Origin: Hyphomicrobium sp.
Lineage (GTDB): Bacteria > Pseudomonadota > Alphaproteobacteria > Rhizobiales > Hyphomicrobiaceae
DNA length: 64,000 nt
NCBI GenBank assembly: GCA_016716675.1
Contig: JADJVG010000008.1
Coordinates: 62,001-126,000, forward strand
Reading direction: 5' to 3'
Positions 11,068-21,274 of the stretch are shown piece by piece. Made by a program: the position numbers and the translations under genes. How positions within the stretch are numbered: position 1 is the stretch's first letter; each line of letters starts with the position of its first letter. The notes beneath the pieces are model-generated. The model had not been told where the DNA came from and searched no databases. It saw nothing but the letters and a program-made list of their open reading frames with translations.

Positions 11068-11334
11068 ATGCCTATGTTTCGTGCTGGACTAGCTGTTGCC
11101 GCGATGTTGATCGGCGGTATTGCGGCGTTTCTCGGCATTGTCGTAGCCTTGAGTGCGCTCAAGACCGGCAGTGTCAGCCTCAGTTACGGCGTGGGCGACG
11201 CCGCGGTTACCGAAACGGTGATGCAGGCCGTCGATGCCAGCCGCTATTGGCTGCTTGTCGGTGGGTTGGGGTCGCGCCCGCTGTGCTCGGCGCGCTGTCG
11301 GCGCAATGTGGGGTGGCGGACCATCAGCCGCTGA
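11068..11334 (+). CDS. Small two-helix membrane protein of unknown function
   Basis: 88-residue ORF with a hydrophobic helix at residues 7-30 (AVAAMLIGGIAAFLGIVVAL) and a short soluble segment. I do not recognise a named family. The end as read (SRPLCSARCRRNV) looks shuffled. Adding one G to the run at 11268-11271 and removing one from 11310-11313 gives GVAPAVLGALSAQCGWRTISR, a second hydrophobic helix ending at the same stop. A compensating indel pair is therefore likely. It follows anmK by 27 bp in the same direction and may be co-transcribed. Confidence 0.6.
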   Translation: MPMFRAGLAVAAMLIGGIAAFLGIVVALSALKTGSVSLSYGVGDAAVTETVMQAVDASRYWLLVGGLGSRPLCSARCRRNVGWRTISR

Positions 11335-11345
11335 GGCTTAAGCCA

Positions 11346-11379
11346 CAAACGAAAATCCCGGGCGTTGCGGCCCGGGATC
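11346..11379 (-). terminator. Rho-independent terminator of the hydrolase gene
   Basis: Perfect 9-bp stem ATCCCGGGC/GCCCGGGAT with a 6-nt loop. On the minus strand it is followed by TTTTCGTTT. It lies about 30 bp past the stop of the alpha/beta hydrolase gene and may also stop plus-strand transcription from the small membrane gene. Confidence 0.8.
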
Positions 11380-11409
11380 GTATCGATAGATCGAATGACT
11401 TGAAGCTGG

Positions 11410-12189
11410 TTATTCGTCGTCGCCATCGTCTGCGCCACCACCTGCAGGCGGAGCGCTCTGGGCTTCGACACGCTCAAGCTCGCGCTGACGCTGGCGCATC
11501 AATTCGCGTTCGCGTTCGCGTTCCTTGTCGCGTGCACGATCCTTCTCGAACTGGATCATCCGCTCATCAACGTAGTCACCGACCAGCTTGCCGAGTTCTT
11601 CGGTTTTGTTTTCAAAGAAGTGGTTGGCGCCGGGAACGATCTCGTGGGTGATCTTGATGCCCTTCTGCACCTTCACCTTTGCCGCCATATCGACAACCGA
11701 AGCTGTCGGGACGACGCGGTCCTTATCGCCGTTGAGGATCAGGCCTGACGACGGGCACGGCGCCAGGAACGAGAAGTCGTAGAGGTTGGACGGCGGCGCG
11801 ACGCAGATGAAGCCGTCGATCTCTGGACGCCGCATCAGCAACTGCATGGCGATCCAGGTGCCGAACGACACGCCGGCGATCCAGCAGGTCTTGCTGTCGG
11901 GCTTGACGAGCTGCAACCAATCGAGCGCGGATGCCGCATCCGCAAGTTCGCCAGGACCACCGTCCCAGACGCCCTGGCTGCGGCCGACGCCGCGGAAATT
12001 GAAGCGCAGCACCGAAAAGCCGCGGGCCGCGAACGTGTGATACAGCGAATAGACCACCTGATTGTTCATGGTGCCCCCGAACTGCGGGTGGGGGTGCAGG
12101 ATCAGGGCAATCGGGCTGTCGGCTTTCGGCTCGTGGTGGTAACGCGCCTCGATGCGCCCGCCGGGTCCATTGATAATCAGTTCAGGCAT
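11410..12189 (-). CDS. Alpha/beta hydrolase (COG2945-like)
   Basis: 259-residue cytoplasmic alpha/beta hydrolase. The nucleophile elbow is GVSFG with Ser108. The acid is probably Asp157 in GDKDRVV, and the catalytic His190 lies in PGANHFF. The early HPHPQFGGTMNN and FNFRGVGRS motifs are typical of the COG2945 group of short alpha/beta hydrolases. A charged tail (RDKERERERELMRQ and onward to DDGDDE) extends past the fold. The substrate is unknown. It is divergent from the SUF operon and ends at a strong terminator. Confidence 0.85.
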   Translation of the reverse strand: MPELIINGPGGRIEARYHHEPKADSPIALILHPHPQFGGTMNNQVVYSLYHTFAARGFSVLRFNFRGVGRSQGVWDGGPGELADAASALDWLQLVKPDSKTCWIAGVSFGTWIAMQLLMRRPEIDGFICVAPPSNLYDFSFLAPCPSSGLILNGDKDRVVPTASVVDMAAKVKVQKGIKITHEIVPGANHFFENKTEELGKLVGDYVDERMIQFEKDRARDKERERERELMRQRQRELERVEAQSAPPAGGGADDGDDE

Positions 12190-12294
12190 TGCAAAAGCCT
12201 CGGAATTTGGGGTTGGGCGCGCGCGTTGCGCGGCGTCTACAATCGGTGCGGCGTCACGTTCGGATCAAATCCGCGTATGTGCGGTCGAGGAACC

Positions 12295-12323
12295 TTGACT
12301 CCTGCGCTCAGGATTTACATAGT
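12295..12323 (+). promoter_or_regulatory. Candidate sigma-70 type promoter of the SUF operon
   Basis: TTGACT at 12295-12300 and CATAGT at 12318-12323 are separated by 17 nt (5/6 and 4/6 matches to consensus). The start of transcription would fall near 12330, just ahead of the candidate iron control element. This is inference from sequence only. Confidence 0.45.
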
Positions 12324-12331
12324 ACTAACAG

Positions 12332-12348
12332 TTTAGAACTGTTCAAAA
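12332..12348. promoter_or_regulatory. Candidate Irr box / iron control element (ICE)
   Basis: TTTAGAACTGTTCAAAA matches the Irr ICE consensus TTTAGAA-N3-TTCTAAA with one mismatch in the right half. It lies at the predicted transcription start, where a bound regulator would block initiation. Irr is the heme-responsive iron regulator of Hyphomicrobiales, and suf operons are among its known targets. No irr gene is in the window. Confidence 0.6.
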
Positions 12349-12489
12349 GCTGTTTTCAGCCTTTTGGGGGCCGCTCTTTCCTGCTGGGGCGGGTCTCTTA
12401 GCACAGTCCGGGGTGGCAAACGCAAGCCTTGGATACACGGGATGAGGATTTCGTCACCACTTGGGGTGGCGCCAGTCCGAGAGAGTGAC

Positions 12490-14098
12490 GTGGAACTGAC
12501 GACCAAAGGGCGTTACGCGGTCACGGCCATGGCGGATATCGCCGGCCAGGATGACGCGTCGGCAGTGCCGCTGTCGCAGATCGCAGAGCGCCAGAGTCTG
12601 CCACTCGCCTACCTTGAACAAATTTTTGTCGGTCTGCGCCGTGCTGGGCTGGTTGAGAGCGCGCGCGGCCGTTCGGGCGGTTATCGCCTGTCGCGGCCTG
12701 CGTGCAACATCAGCGTCGGCGCGGTGATGCTGGCCGTCGATGAAGACACGCATTTCACCCGCTGCGCCGAAAACGATCCGCGCTGTACGCGCGAAACGCC
12801 GTGTCTGACGCACGGGCTGTGGCGCGGGCTTGGGCAAGTGACCAAGGCGTTTTTCAATTCCATCAGCCTCGCCGATGTGGTGGCCGGCAAAATTCCGCTC
12901 GGCCCCGACGTGCCGGCCGTGGCGGAGCCGCAGCGCATTTATTTCGATTACAACGCCACCGCGCCGCTTTGGCCTGAAGCCCATAATGCGATGATCGCGG
13001 CGCTGGACGTGACGGGCAACCCGTCGTCAGTGCACAGCGAAGGCCGCAAGGCGCGCGGCGTCATAGAGGCCGCCCGGCTGAGTATCGCGCGTCTCATCAA
13101 TTCTAAGCCGTCGGAGATCGTCTTCACCAGCGGCGCGACGGAAGCCAATGCCTGGGTCATGGCGCAGCCGTTCGACACGATCTTCGTTGCCGGCGTCGAG
13201 CATGACTCGGTTCTCGCTGCTGCCCACGCCTGCAACGCAGAGGTCGTGCTGCTCGGTATGTCCGTTATACCGATGGCCGGGTGCGCGTCGAAGAGATTGC
13301 CGTTGAGCGCGTGTTGAAAGGCTCGCCGGTTGGTCGCGCGCTGGTTTCCCTGCAGCTCGCCAAAAATGAAACCGGCGTCATTCAGGATATTGCCGCGGTC
13401 GCGCGCTTTTGCGCGCGAGCGCGGATTTGATTGGTGCACACCGATGCGGTGCAAGCGCCAGGACGAATTACAGTCGATTTTGCAGCACTCGATGTCGATC
13501 TGATGAGCCTTTCAGCCCACAAGTTCGGCGGGCCGAAGGGCGTTGGCGCGCTCGTCATCCGCGATCACCTCGATCTGGAACCGCTGATCCGTGGCGGTGG
13601 GCAGGAGCGCCGCCGCCGCGCTGGCACTGAGAACCTCGCGGCGATCGCAGGCTTCGGTGCGGCTGCGGAAGCGGCCCATGCGGCTCTTGCAGAGGCTGGC
13701 ACCATTAGCGCATTTCGCGATGACATCATCGCTGCCATCCGCAGCGCAACGCCGGGCGCCGTCATCATTGGCGATGGCGCACCGCGGCTGCCGAATACGC
13801 TGTCGGTAGCGGTGCCGGGCCTGCTGGCTGAAACGATGGTGATCCGTTTCGACCTGGCCGGCATAGCGTTAAGTGCGGGTCTGCTTGCTCGTCGGGCAAA
13901 GTCGGCGCCAGCCATGTTCTGGAAGCGATGGGTTTGCCGCGCGAGGTTGCAACCTGCGCCATTCGCATCAGCCTCGGCCACGCCACGACCAAGGGCGAGA
14001 TCGATCGCTTCGTTGCAGCTTGGAAAGACATTACGGCGAAGACCGCGCTCGCCGCGCTTGAGGCGTGGCTGCCGAACTCGGTTTGGAATTTGGAATAG
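12490..14098 (+). CDS. IscR-like Rrf2 regulator fused to class I cysteine desulfurase, frameshifted
   Basis: The first part is an Rrf2/IscR regulator starting at GTG 12490 (VELTTKGRYAVTAMADIA). It has a winged helix and an Fe-S ligand set Cys92, Cys99, Cys105 and His108 (C-x6-C-x5-C-x2-H). With no stop, the same frame runs from about 12940 into a NifS/IscS-like cysteine desulfurase (RIYFDYNATAPLWPEA; PLP lysine in SLSAHKFGGPKG; active-site Cys in SACSSGK after correction). Indels at about 13255-13265 (-1), 13407-13410 (+1), 13421-13432 (-1) and 13877-13879 (-1) break the desulfurase part. The corrected end is the TAG at 14096-14098. GTG codons at 12910 and 12919 could start a separate desulfurase, but I see no good ribosome binding site for them. 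Confidence 0.8.
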
Positions 14099-14131
14099 TG
14101 CCCGCGAGGGCGAAGTTGGAGACTGAAGACA

Positions 14132-15605
14132 ATGGCCGCAGTCAAGGAGACGATCGATCAGGTTCGCCAGATTGACGTCGACCAGTACAAGTACGGGTTT
14201 GAAACCAAGATCGAGAGCGTGAAAGCGCCCAAAGGTCTGGATGAATCAACCGTCCGCTATATTTCGGCGCAGAAGAACGAGCCGGAGTGGATGCTGCAAT
14301 GGCGCCTCGACGCGTTCCAGCGCTGGAAAAGCCATGACTGAACCGACGTGGGCGAAGGTTCACTATCCGAAGATCGATTTCCAGGACCAGTATTACTACT
14401 CGGCGCCGAAATCGACGAGCGCGCCGTCGAGCCTCGATGAGGTCGATCCGCAGCTTCTCGAAACCTACAAGAAGCTCGGCATTCCGCTGAAAGAGCAGGA
14501 ATTGCTGGCTGGCGTGAAGTCGTCGCAGGTTGCGGTTGATGCGGTTTTCGACAGTGTTTCCGTAGTCACGACCTTCAAGGCAGAATTGAAGAAAGCTGGC
14601 GTCATCTTCTGCTCGTTCTCGGAAGCCGTGCGCGAACATCCCGAGCTCGTGAAAAAGTATCTCGGCTCCGTCGTGCCGCAGTCCGACAACTATTACGCGG
14701 CGCTCAACGCGGCGGTGTTCTCTGACGGCTCGTTCGTTTACGTGCCGCCGGAAGGCGTGCGCTGCCCGATGGAGCTGTCGACGTATTTCCGCATCAACGA
14801 AAAGAACACCGGTCAGTTTGAGCGCACGCTGATCATCGCTGAACGCGGCGCCTATGTGTCGTATCTCGAAGGCTGCACCGCGCCGACGCGCGACGAGAAC
14901 CAGCTGCATGCCGCTGTCGTCGAATTGGTCGCGATGGATGAGGCTGAAATCAAGTATTCGACCGTCCAGAACTGGTATCCCGGCGACAAGAACGGCAAGG
15001 GCGGGATTTACAACTTCGTGACCAAGCGCGGCGATTGCCGTGGCCACCACTCGCGCATTTCGTGGACGCAGGTCGAAACCGGCTCGGCGATCACGTGGAA
15101 ATATCCCAGCTGCATTCTGCGCGGCGACTATTCGCGCGGCGAGTTCTACTCGATCGCCGTTTCCAACGGCTATCAGCAGGTCGATAGCGGCACCAAGATG
15201 ATCCATCTCGGCAAGAATTCATCGAGCCGCATCATCTCAAAGGGCATCGCGGCCGGCAGATCGCAGAACACCTATCGCGGGCTTGTCTCGGCGCATCGCA
15301 AGGCGACGAACGTGCGCAACTTCACGAACTGCGATTCGCTCCTGATCGGCGACAAGTGCGGCGCGCACACCGTGCCCTACATCGAAGCCAAGAACTCGTC
15401 GGCGCATTTCGAACACGAAGCGACGACGTCGAAAATTTCGGATGACATGCTGTTCTACTGCCGCCAGCGCGGCCTCTCGTCAGAAGAAGCCGTGGCGCTC
15501 GTCGTCAACGGGTTCGTGCGCGACGTGCTGCAGCATCTGCCGATGGAATTCATGGCCGAGACGCAAAAGCTGATCGGGATTTCGCTTGAAGGATCGGTCG
15601 GCTAA
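14132..15605 (+). CDS. sufB: Fe-S cluster assembly scaffold protein SufB, one indel
   Basis: Core subunit of the SufBC2D scaffold on which Fe-S clusters are built. The N-terminus (AVKETIDQVRQIDVDQYKYG) and the rest lie in two frames because of one extra C at 14332-14333. After removal the sequence reads RWKSMTEPTWAKVHYPKIDFQD without a break, for about 490 residues, the normal size. Family hallmarks include GVRCPMELSTYFRIN, YLEGCTAP, the segment around NFTNCDSLLIGDKCGAHT, and HEATTSKISDDMLFYCRQRG near the end. It is second in the operon. SufB is essential in most alphaproteobacteria, which argues that the indel is an error. Confidence 0.93.
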
Positions 15606-15644
15606 CCGCTGGCCCTGGACAAAAAAGTAAAAGGTTGGAACGCA

Positions 15645-16400
15645 ATGCTCGAGATTAAAAACCTGCACGTGAAGCTCGCGGACGAGGATAAGCAGATCCT
15701 CAAGGGGCTGACGCTGTCTGTGCCGAAGGGCGAAGTCCACGCCATCATGGGTCCGAACGGTTCGGGCAAATCAACGCTCGCGTACGTGCTGGCGGGTCGC
15801 GACGGCTACGAAGTGACCGAGGGCGACGTTCTATGGAACGGCGAATCCATTCTGGACATGGAACCGGATGAGCGCGCCGCCAAGGGCGTGTTCCTGGCGT
15901 TTCAGTATCCGATGGAAATTCCCGGTGTCGCTGGCCTCACGTTCCTGCGCACCGCCGTCAACGCCGTCCGCAAGAAGCGCGGCCAGGACGAGATGACGAC
16001 GCCTGGTTTCATGAAGTTCGTCAAGGAACAGGCTGCCAAAGCTCAACATCGACGTCGAAATGCTGAAGCGCCCAGTCAATGCTGGGTTCTCGGTGGCGAG
16101 AAGAAGCGCTCGGAAATTCTGCAGATGGCGATGTTGGAGCCGACACTGTGCGTGCTCGACGAAACCGACAGCGGCCTTGATATCGACGCGCTGAAAATCG
16201 TGTCGGACGGTGTCAACGCGCTGCGTTCGCCGGACCGCTCGACGCTGGTTATCACCCACTATCAGCGCCTGCTGAACCATATCGTGCCCGACAAGGTGCA
16301 CGTGCTGGCGGACGGCCGCATTCAGAAAACTGGCGGCAAGGAATTGGCGCTCGAACTTGAAAAATCAGGATATGCCGAATTCACGGGCAAGGCGGCGTGA
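15645..16400 (+). CDS. sufC: Fe-S cluster assembly ATPase SufC
   Basis: ABC-type ATPase of the SufBC2D complex, 251 residues. Walker A is GPNGSGKST, the signature-region motif is GGEKKRSEILQM, Walker B leads into the SufC-specific LDETDSGLDIDAL, and the switch histidine is in VITHYQRLL. Residues of about 132-149 read AQHRRRNAEAPSQCWVL, unlike any SufC. An extra A at 16038-16040 and a missing C at 16089-16091 account for it: the corrected reading is KLNIDVEMLKRPVNAGFSGG. The frame is restored, so the gene looks intact while the protein as written is locally wrong. Confidence 0.95.
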   Translation: MLEIKNLHVKLADEDKQILKGLTLSVPKGEVHAIMGPNGSGKSTLAYVLAGRDGYEVTEGDVLWNGESILDMEPDERAAKGVFLAFQYPMEIPGVAGLTFLRTAVNAVRKKRGQDEMTTPGFMKFVKEQAAKAQHRRRNAEAPSQCWVLGGEKKRSEILQMAMLEPTLCVLDETDSGLDIDALKIVSDGVNALRSPDRSTLVITHYQRLLNHIVPDKVHVLADGRIQKTGGKELALELEKSGYAEFTGKAA

Positions 16401-16401
16401 G

Positions 16402-17739
16402 ATGAACGTGGCAATTCCAAAAACGAAAGCCGAGCAGGCGCTGACGGAAGCATTCGCGGCGTCGGCATCGAAACTGCCCGGCGGCACGGCGGTCAAATCG
16501 GCGCGCAACGATGCCATCGGCGCGTTTTCCGCGCTTGGTCTTCCGCATCGGCGGATCGAGGAGTGGAAATACACCGACCTGCGCGTCAATTTCAAAGACG
16601 TGGCGCCGCCCGCCATAGATGACGCGACGGCTGTCAGCGCTGAAGACGTGCGCGCGGCCCTCGGCAGCGTGGCGAATGTCGATGTGCATGCGGTCGTGTT
16701 CGTCAATGGCCGCCATCGCAAGGATCTCTCGACACCAGGCGCAATGGCTGGGCTTGAGGTGCAGCCGCTGGCAGGCGCGCTGACATCCGGATCGGATGCA
16801 GTGACCGAAGGGTTGACGACGACCACAGGCCCTCGCTCGGACGCGACGATCGCGCTCAATACCGCCTTCATGACCGATGGCGCCGTCGTGCGGATCGGAA
16901 ATGGCGCGACGCTCGATAAGCCGTTGATGGTCGTGTTCGTCACGGCCGGTCCGCGCGCTCACCTGACCTCGGTGCGTAACGTGATCTCCGCTGGTGACGG
17001 TTCGACGGCAACGCTGATTGAAGCGCACGTCGCTCTCCAAGGCGCGGCTACGGGCGGCCAGACCAACACACTCTCGGAAGTGACGACCGGTAAGGGCGCC
17101 GCCCTTACACACATCAAGATCGCCGCCGGAACGAATGCCGCCGTGCATCTTGCGAACTGGAACGTCAGTCTTGGCGCCAACGCCGAGTACCGCGGCTTCC
17201 AGTACACGTCGGGGCAGGCGCTGGCGCGCAATCAGATCCACACGGTGTACACGGGTCCGGGCGGCAAGCTCGATCTGTCAGGCGCTTACCTCGTGCGCGG
17301 CAACGAGCACGTCGATACGACGCTTGTCGTCGATCACGCCGTTCCGCAGTGTGAGAGCCGCGAACTGTTCAAGGATGTTCTCGACGATCGCGGGCGTGGC
17401 ATCTTCCAAGGCAAGATCATCGTGCGCCCCAACGCCCAGAAGACCGATGGCAAGCAGATGGCGCAGGCCTTGATGCTGTCGCCGGACGCGGAATTCGATT
17501 CCAAGCCGGAACTCGAAATCTATGCCGACGACGTCGTCTGCGGTCATGGCACCACGTCGGCAGAGTTGGACGGAGATCTGCTGTTCTATTGCAAGTCGCG
17601 CGGCATCCCGGAAAATGAGGCCCGCGCACTTCTGATCGAGTCGTTTGTCGGCGAAGCCTTGGACAAGGTCGAACACGACGATCTGCGCGCCGCTCTCTCG
17701 CAATATGCAACCGTTTGGCTGAACGCACCGCGGAGTTAA
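16402..17739 (+). CDS. sufD: Fe-S cluster assembly protein SufD
   Basis: Third scaffold subunit, a SufB paralogue that pairs with SufB and SufC and supports iron entry. ATG 16402 follows the sufC stop by 1 bp and gives 445 residues, the normal length. Characteristic motifs are GLPHRRIEEWKYTDLR near the N-terminus and, near the C-terminus, RGIFQGKIIVRPNAQKTDGK and CGHGTTSAELDGDLLFYCKSRGI, with a conserved Cys-Gly-His. The frame is intact. Confidence 0.95.
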   Translation: MNVAIPKTKAEQALTEAFAASASKLPGGTAVKSARNDAIGAFSALGLPHRRIEEWKYTDLRVNFKDVAPPAIDDATAVSAEDVRAALGSVANVDVHAVVFVNGRHRKDLSTPGAMAGLEVQPLAGALTSGSDAVTEGLTTTTGPRSDATIALNTAFMTDGAVVRIGNGATLDKPLMVVFVTAGPRAHLTSVRNVISAGDGSTATLIEAHVALQGAATGGQTNTLSEVTTGKGAALTHIKIAAGTNAAVHLANWNVSLGANAEYRGFQYTSGQALARNQIHTVYTGPGGKLDLSGAYLVRGNEHVDTTLVVDHAVPQCESRELFKDVLDDRGRGIFQGKIIVRPNAQKTDGKQMAQALMLSPDAEFDSKPELEIYADDVVCGHGTTSAELDGDLLFYCKSRGIPENEARALLIESFVGEALDKVEHDDLRAALSQYATVWLNAPRS

Positions 17740-17748
17740 GGATAGAAT

Positions 17749-19032
<1,284 letters not shown>

Positions 19033-19045
19033 GGATACTTGTGTG

Positions 19046-19519
19046 ATGGACGACCGCAGAAAGCTGAATGATGACGCGGCTCCTCTGAAGGAAGCCGTCG
19101 CCGCGCTCGACGCGACACCGTCTGAGCCGGAAACGGTGACTGAGGCTGCCGTTGATGCACCGGTTGGCGCTGTGGCGCCTGCCAAGGCCTCGTCGCCCTT
19201 GCCGCCGGAAGAAATCGATCGGCTGACCGCGGATATCGTCGCGGCATTGAAGACCGTGTACGACCCCGAGATTCCGTGTGATATTTACGAACTCGGACTG
19301 ATTTACAGGGTTGAGATCGACGATGACCGCTTCGTCGCGATCGACATGACGCTGACGGCGCCGGGTTGCCCGGTGGCCGGAGAAATGCCCGGCTGGGTCG
19401 AGAGCGCCGTTAATGTCGTGCCTGGGGTGGCCGGCAGCACTGTGAAGATCGTGTTCGATCCGCCCTGGGATATGAGCCGCATGTCGGATGAGGCGCGCCT
19501 GGCGACGGGTATGTTCTAA
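19046..19519 (+). CDS. sufT: SUF system assembly protein SufT (MIP18/DUF59)
   Basis: 157-residue DUF59 (MIP18/PaaD-like) protein that helps mature Fe-S proteins. An acidic, Ala/Pro-rich leader of about 50 residues precedes the DUF59 domain, with VYDPEIPCDIYELGLIYRVEI, the conserved Cys in TAPGCPVAGEMPGWVE, and VKIVFDPPWDMSRMSDEARL. ATG 19046 is preferred over upstream codons that overlap sufS; AAGGA lies about 11 bases ahead. It is sixth in the operon. Confidence 0.9.
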   Translation: MDDRRKLNDDAAPLKEAVAALDATPSEPETVTEAAVDAPVGAVAPAKASSPLPPEEIDRLTADIVAALKTVYDPEIPCDIYELGLIYRVEIDDDRFVAIDMTLTAPGCPVAGEMPGWVESAVNVVPGVAGSTVKIVFDPPWDMSRMSDEARLATGMF

Positions 19520-19585
19520 ATTAACTCGTAATTTCCAAAGGAAGGCCCATATCTTCCGAGGATGAGAAGCAAGGAAGCTGCACCA

Positions 19586-19972
19586 ATGCCGTCGCTCCGC
19601 ATGATGCCCAAAGTGATGACCCTCACGGATGCCGCCGTCGCACGCGTCAGCGCGCTGATGGCGCAGAAGCCGGACATCAAAGGCCTGAGGATCGGCATCA
19701 AGAAGGGCGGCTGCGCCGGCATGGAATACACGATGAACTGGGCCCAGGAGGTCGGCAAGTTCGACGAGGTGATCGAAGATCGCGGCGCCGTCGTGCTGAT
19801 CGATCCGGCCGCCATCATGTATCTGCTTGGTACGGAAATGGACTTCAAGACCGACAAGCTGGCGTCAACGTTCGTGTTCAATAACCCGAACCAGAAAGGT
19901 TCGTGCGGTTGCGGCGAGAGCGTCAACCTGCAGCCCGCTATGCCGGATAGCATGGCGCCGTCGGACCACTAA
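19586..19972 (+). CDS. sufA: A-type Fe-S carrier protein (SufA/IscA-like)
   Basis: 128-residue A-type carrier (HesB family) that passes Fe-S clusters to target proteins. Its three cluster cysteines are in GGCAGMEY and the C-terminal SCGCGES. ATG 19586 is chosen over 19562 because AAGGAAG stands 8 bases ahead of it. It is last in the SUF operon, 66 bp after sufT. The family is certain; assignment as SufA rather than another A-type protein rests on the operon. Confidence 0.88.
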   Translation: MPSLRMMPKVMTLTDAAVARVSALMAQKPDIKGLRIGIKKGGCAGMEYTMNWAQEVGKFDEVIEDRGAVVLIDPAAIMYLLGTEMDFKTDKLASTFVFNNPNQKGSCGCGESVNLQPAMPDSMAPSDH

Positions 19973-20062
19973 AGGCGGCGGCAGTTCCGCCGCGGCAGCG
20001 CGGGCACGTCAGCGGGTTGCAGTCACAGAGTTGCACGCACGGTCGCAAATACGGTTGCAGAC

Positions 20063-20501
20063 ATGGCGGTCAGCCAAGCCTTTCTCGACATGATCCACGA
20101 AAGCCTAGCGCCGCTCGGCGCGCTATCGGCGCGGCGGATGTTCGGAGGCGCGAGCCTTTATTGCGACGGCATCCTGTTTGCGCTCGTCGATGACGACGTT
20201 CTCTATTTGAAAGCCGATGCGAGCAGCAAGGCGCGCTTTGAGAGAAGGACTCGGCCCCATTCACCCTGAAGGCCAAACCGGACCGGTGGCGATGTCCTAC
20301 TGGCGCGCGCCCGAGCGGCTTTACGATGAGCCCGACGAGTTTCTCAACTTCGCGCGCGAGGCGATTTCCGTCGCCGTTAAAGCCAAATCCGTTACGTCCA
20401 AGTCCGCCAAATCCAAGTCGGCCGGCAAATCATCCAGAGCCAAGCCGCCTGAGCCAACCGCAAAGGCGCGCCCTGCTCGGAAACCGGCACGCAACCGCTA
20501 A
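20063..20501 (+). CDS. TfoX/Sxy N-terminal domain protein, frameshifted
   Basis: Small protein with the TfoX N-terminal domain: ALSARRMFGGASLYCDGILFALV and DDDVLYLKADA in the first frame, MSYWRAPERLYDEPDEFLNFA in the second. The tail is rich in Lys, Ser, Ala and Pro. Three indels garble the middle: an extra base at about 20242-20245, an extra C at 20255-20258 and a missing A at 20275-20277. The corrected middle reads RFEEGLGPFTLKAKTGPVA. The domain is named for competence regulators, but many alphaproteobacterial members are of unknown role. Confidence 0.8.
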
Positions 20502-20664
20502 ATCGCTGCGGCTTGTAGTCCAGTTTGATGTTTCTCAATAATGCAGTGTTTTCAGGTTATTTTGACCTACCGCAGCGCCGGAAATGCACGGTATGGGACG
20601 TTCTGCTGACACGCGCGACATTCAACGCGTGTCTTACTGAAATGGCGATGAACAAGGATTAGCT

Positions 20665-21237
20665 ATGCTGCGGAATACGGAAACAAGTTGGGGTGCAATT
20701 TCGCGCGCATTCCACTGGGTGACAGGCGTTTTGATACTGGGGCTGTTTGCCTATGGGCTGTGGATGACGAAATTTCCGGCACGCGAAGACACCGCCTACC
20801 ATGTGGCGATTCACGCCTCTATCGGCATCAGCGTTCTGGCCTTGATGATTGCGCGTGTGTTCTGGCGCGCCGTCAATCCGACGCCGATGCCGCCCAAGGG
20901 GGCTGCGCGCTGGGAAATTACCGCAAGCAAGATCGGACATCTCGGGCTCTACGTGCTGGTCTTTGGAACGCTGATCGCCGGATGGCTGCTGGCCGGATCA
21001 GGGCGTGCACCGCTTGACTATTCCTTGTTCGGAATCATTCCGATGCCGAACATGCTGGGCACCGGCTCGCCGTATCATAAGTTTCTGGAAGAATCCCACG
21101 AACTGCTTGGCTACGCGATGATTGCGCTGGTCGCTATCCATATCGCAGCCGCTGTCTGGCACGAGCGCGTTCGCCGCGATGGCGTTATGGATCGCATGAC
21201 AAGCGGGCGTTCACGCGATCCGAGCGCGACGGCTTAG
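20665..21237 (+). CDS. Cytochrome b561 family protein
   Basis: 190-residue four-helix membrane protein of the bacterial cytochrome b561 family, which binds two b hemes and may oxidise ubiquinol. Likely heme ligands are His17 (RAFHWVTG), His46 or His50 (YHVAIHASIG) and His residues in the C-terminal helices (EESHELLGY and VAIHIAAAVWHE). Four hydrophobic stretches fit the fold. It is convergent with the helicase gene. The electron partner is unknown. Confidence 0.9.
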   Translation: MLRNTETSWGAISRAFHWVTGVLILGLFAYGLWMTKFPAREDTAYHVAIHASIGISVLALMIARVFWRAVNPTPMPPKGAARWEITASKIGHLGLYVLVFGTLIAGWLLAGSGRAPLDYSLFGIIPMPNMLGTGSPYHKFLEESHELLGYAMIALVAIHIAAAVWHERVRRDGVMDRMTSGRSRDPSATA

Positions 21238-21274
21238 CGCCGCGCTCTTGACGTCCGGTATTCCGGTCAGGTGA

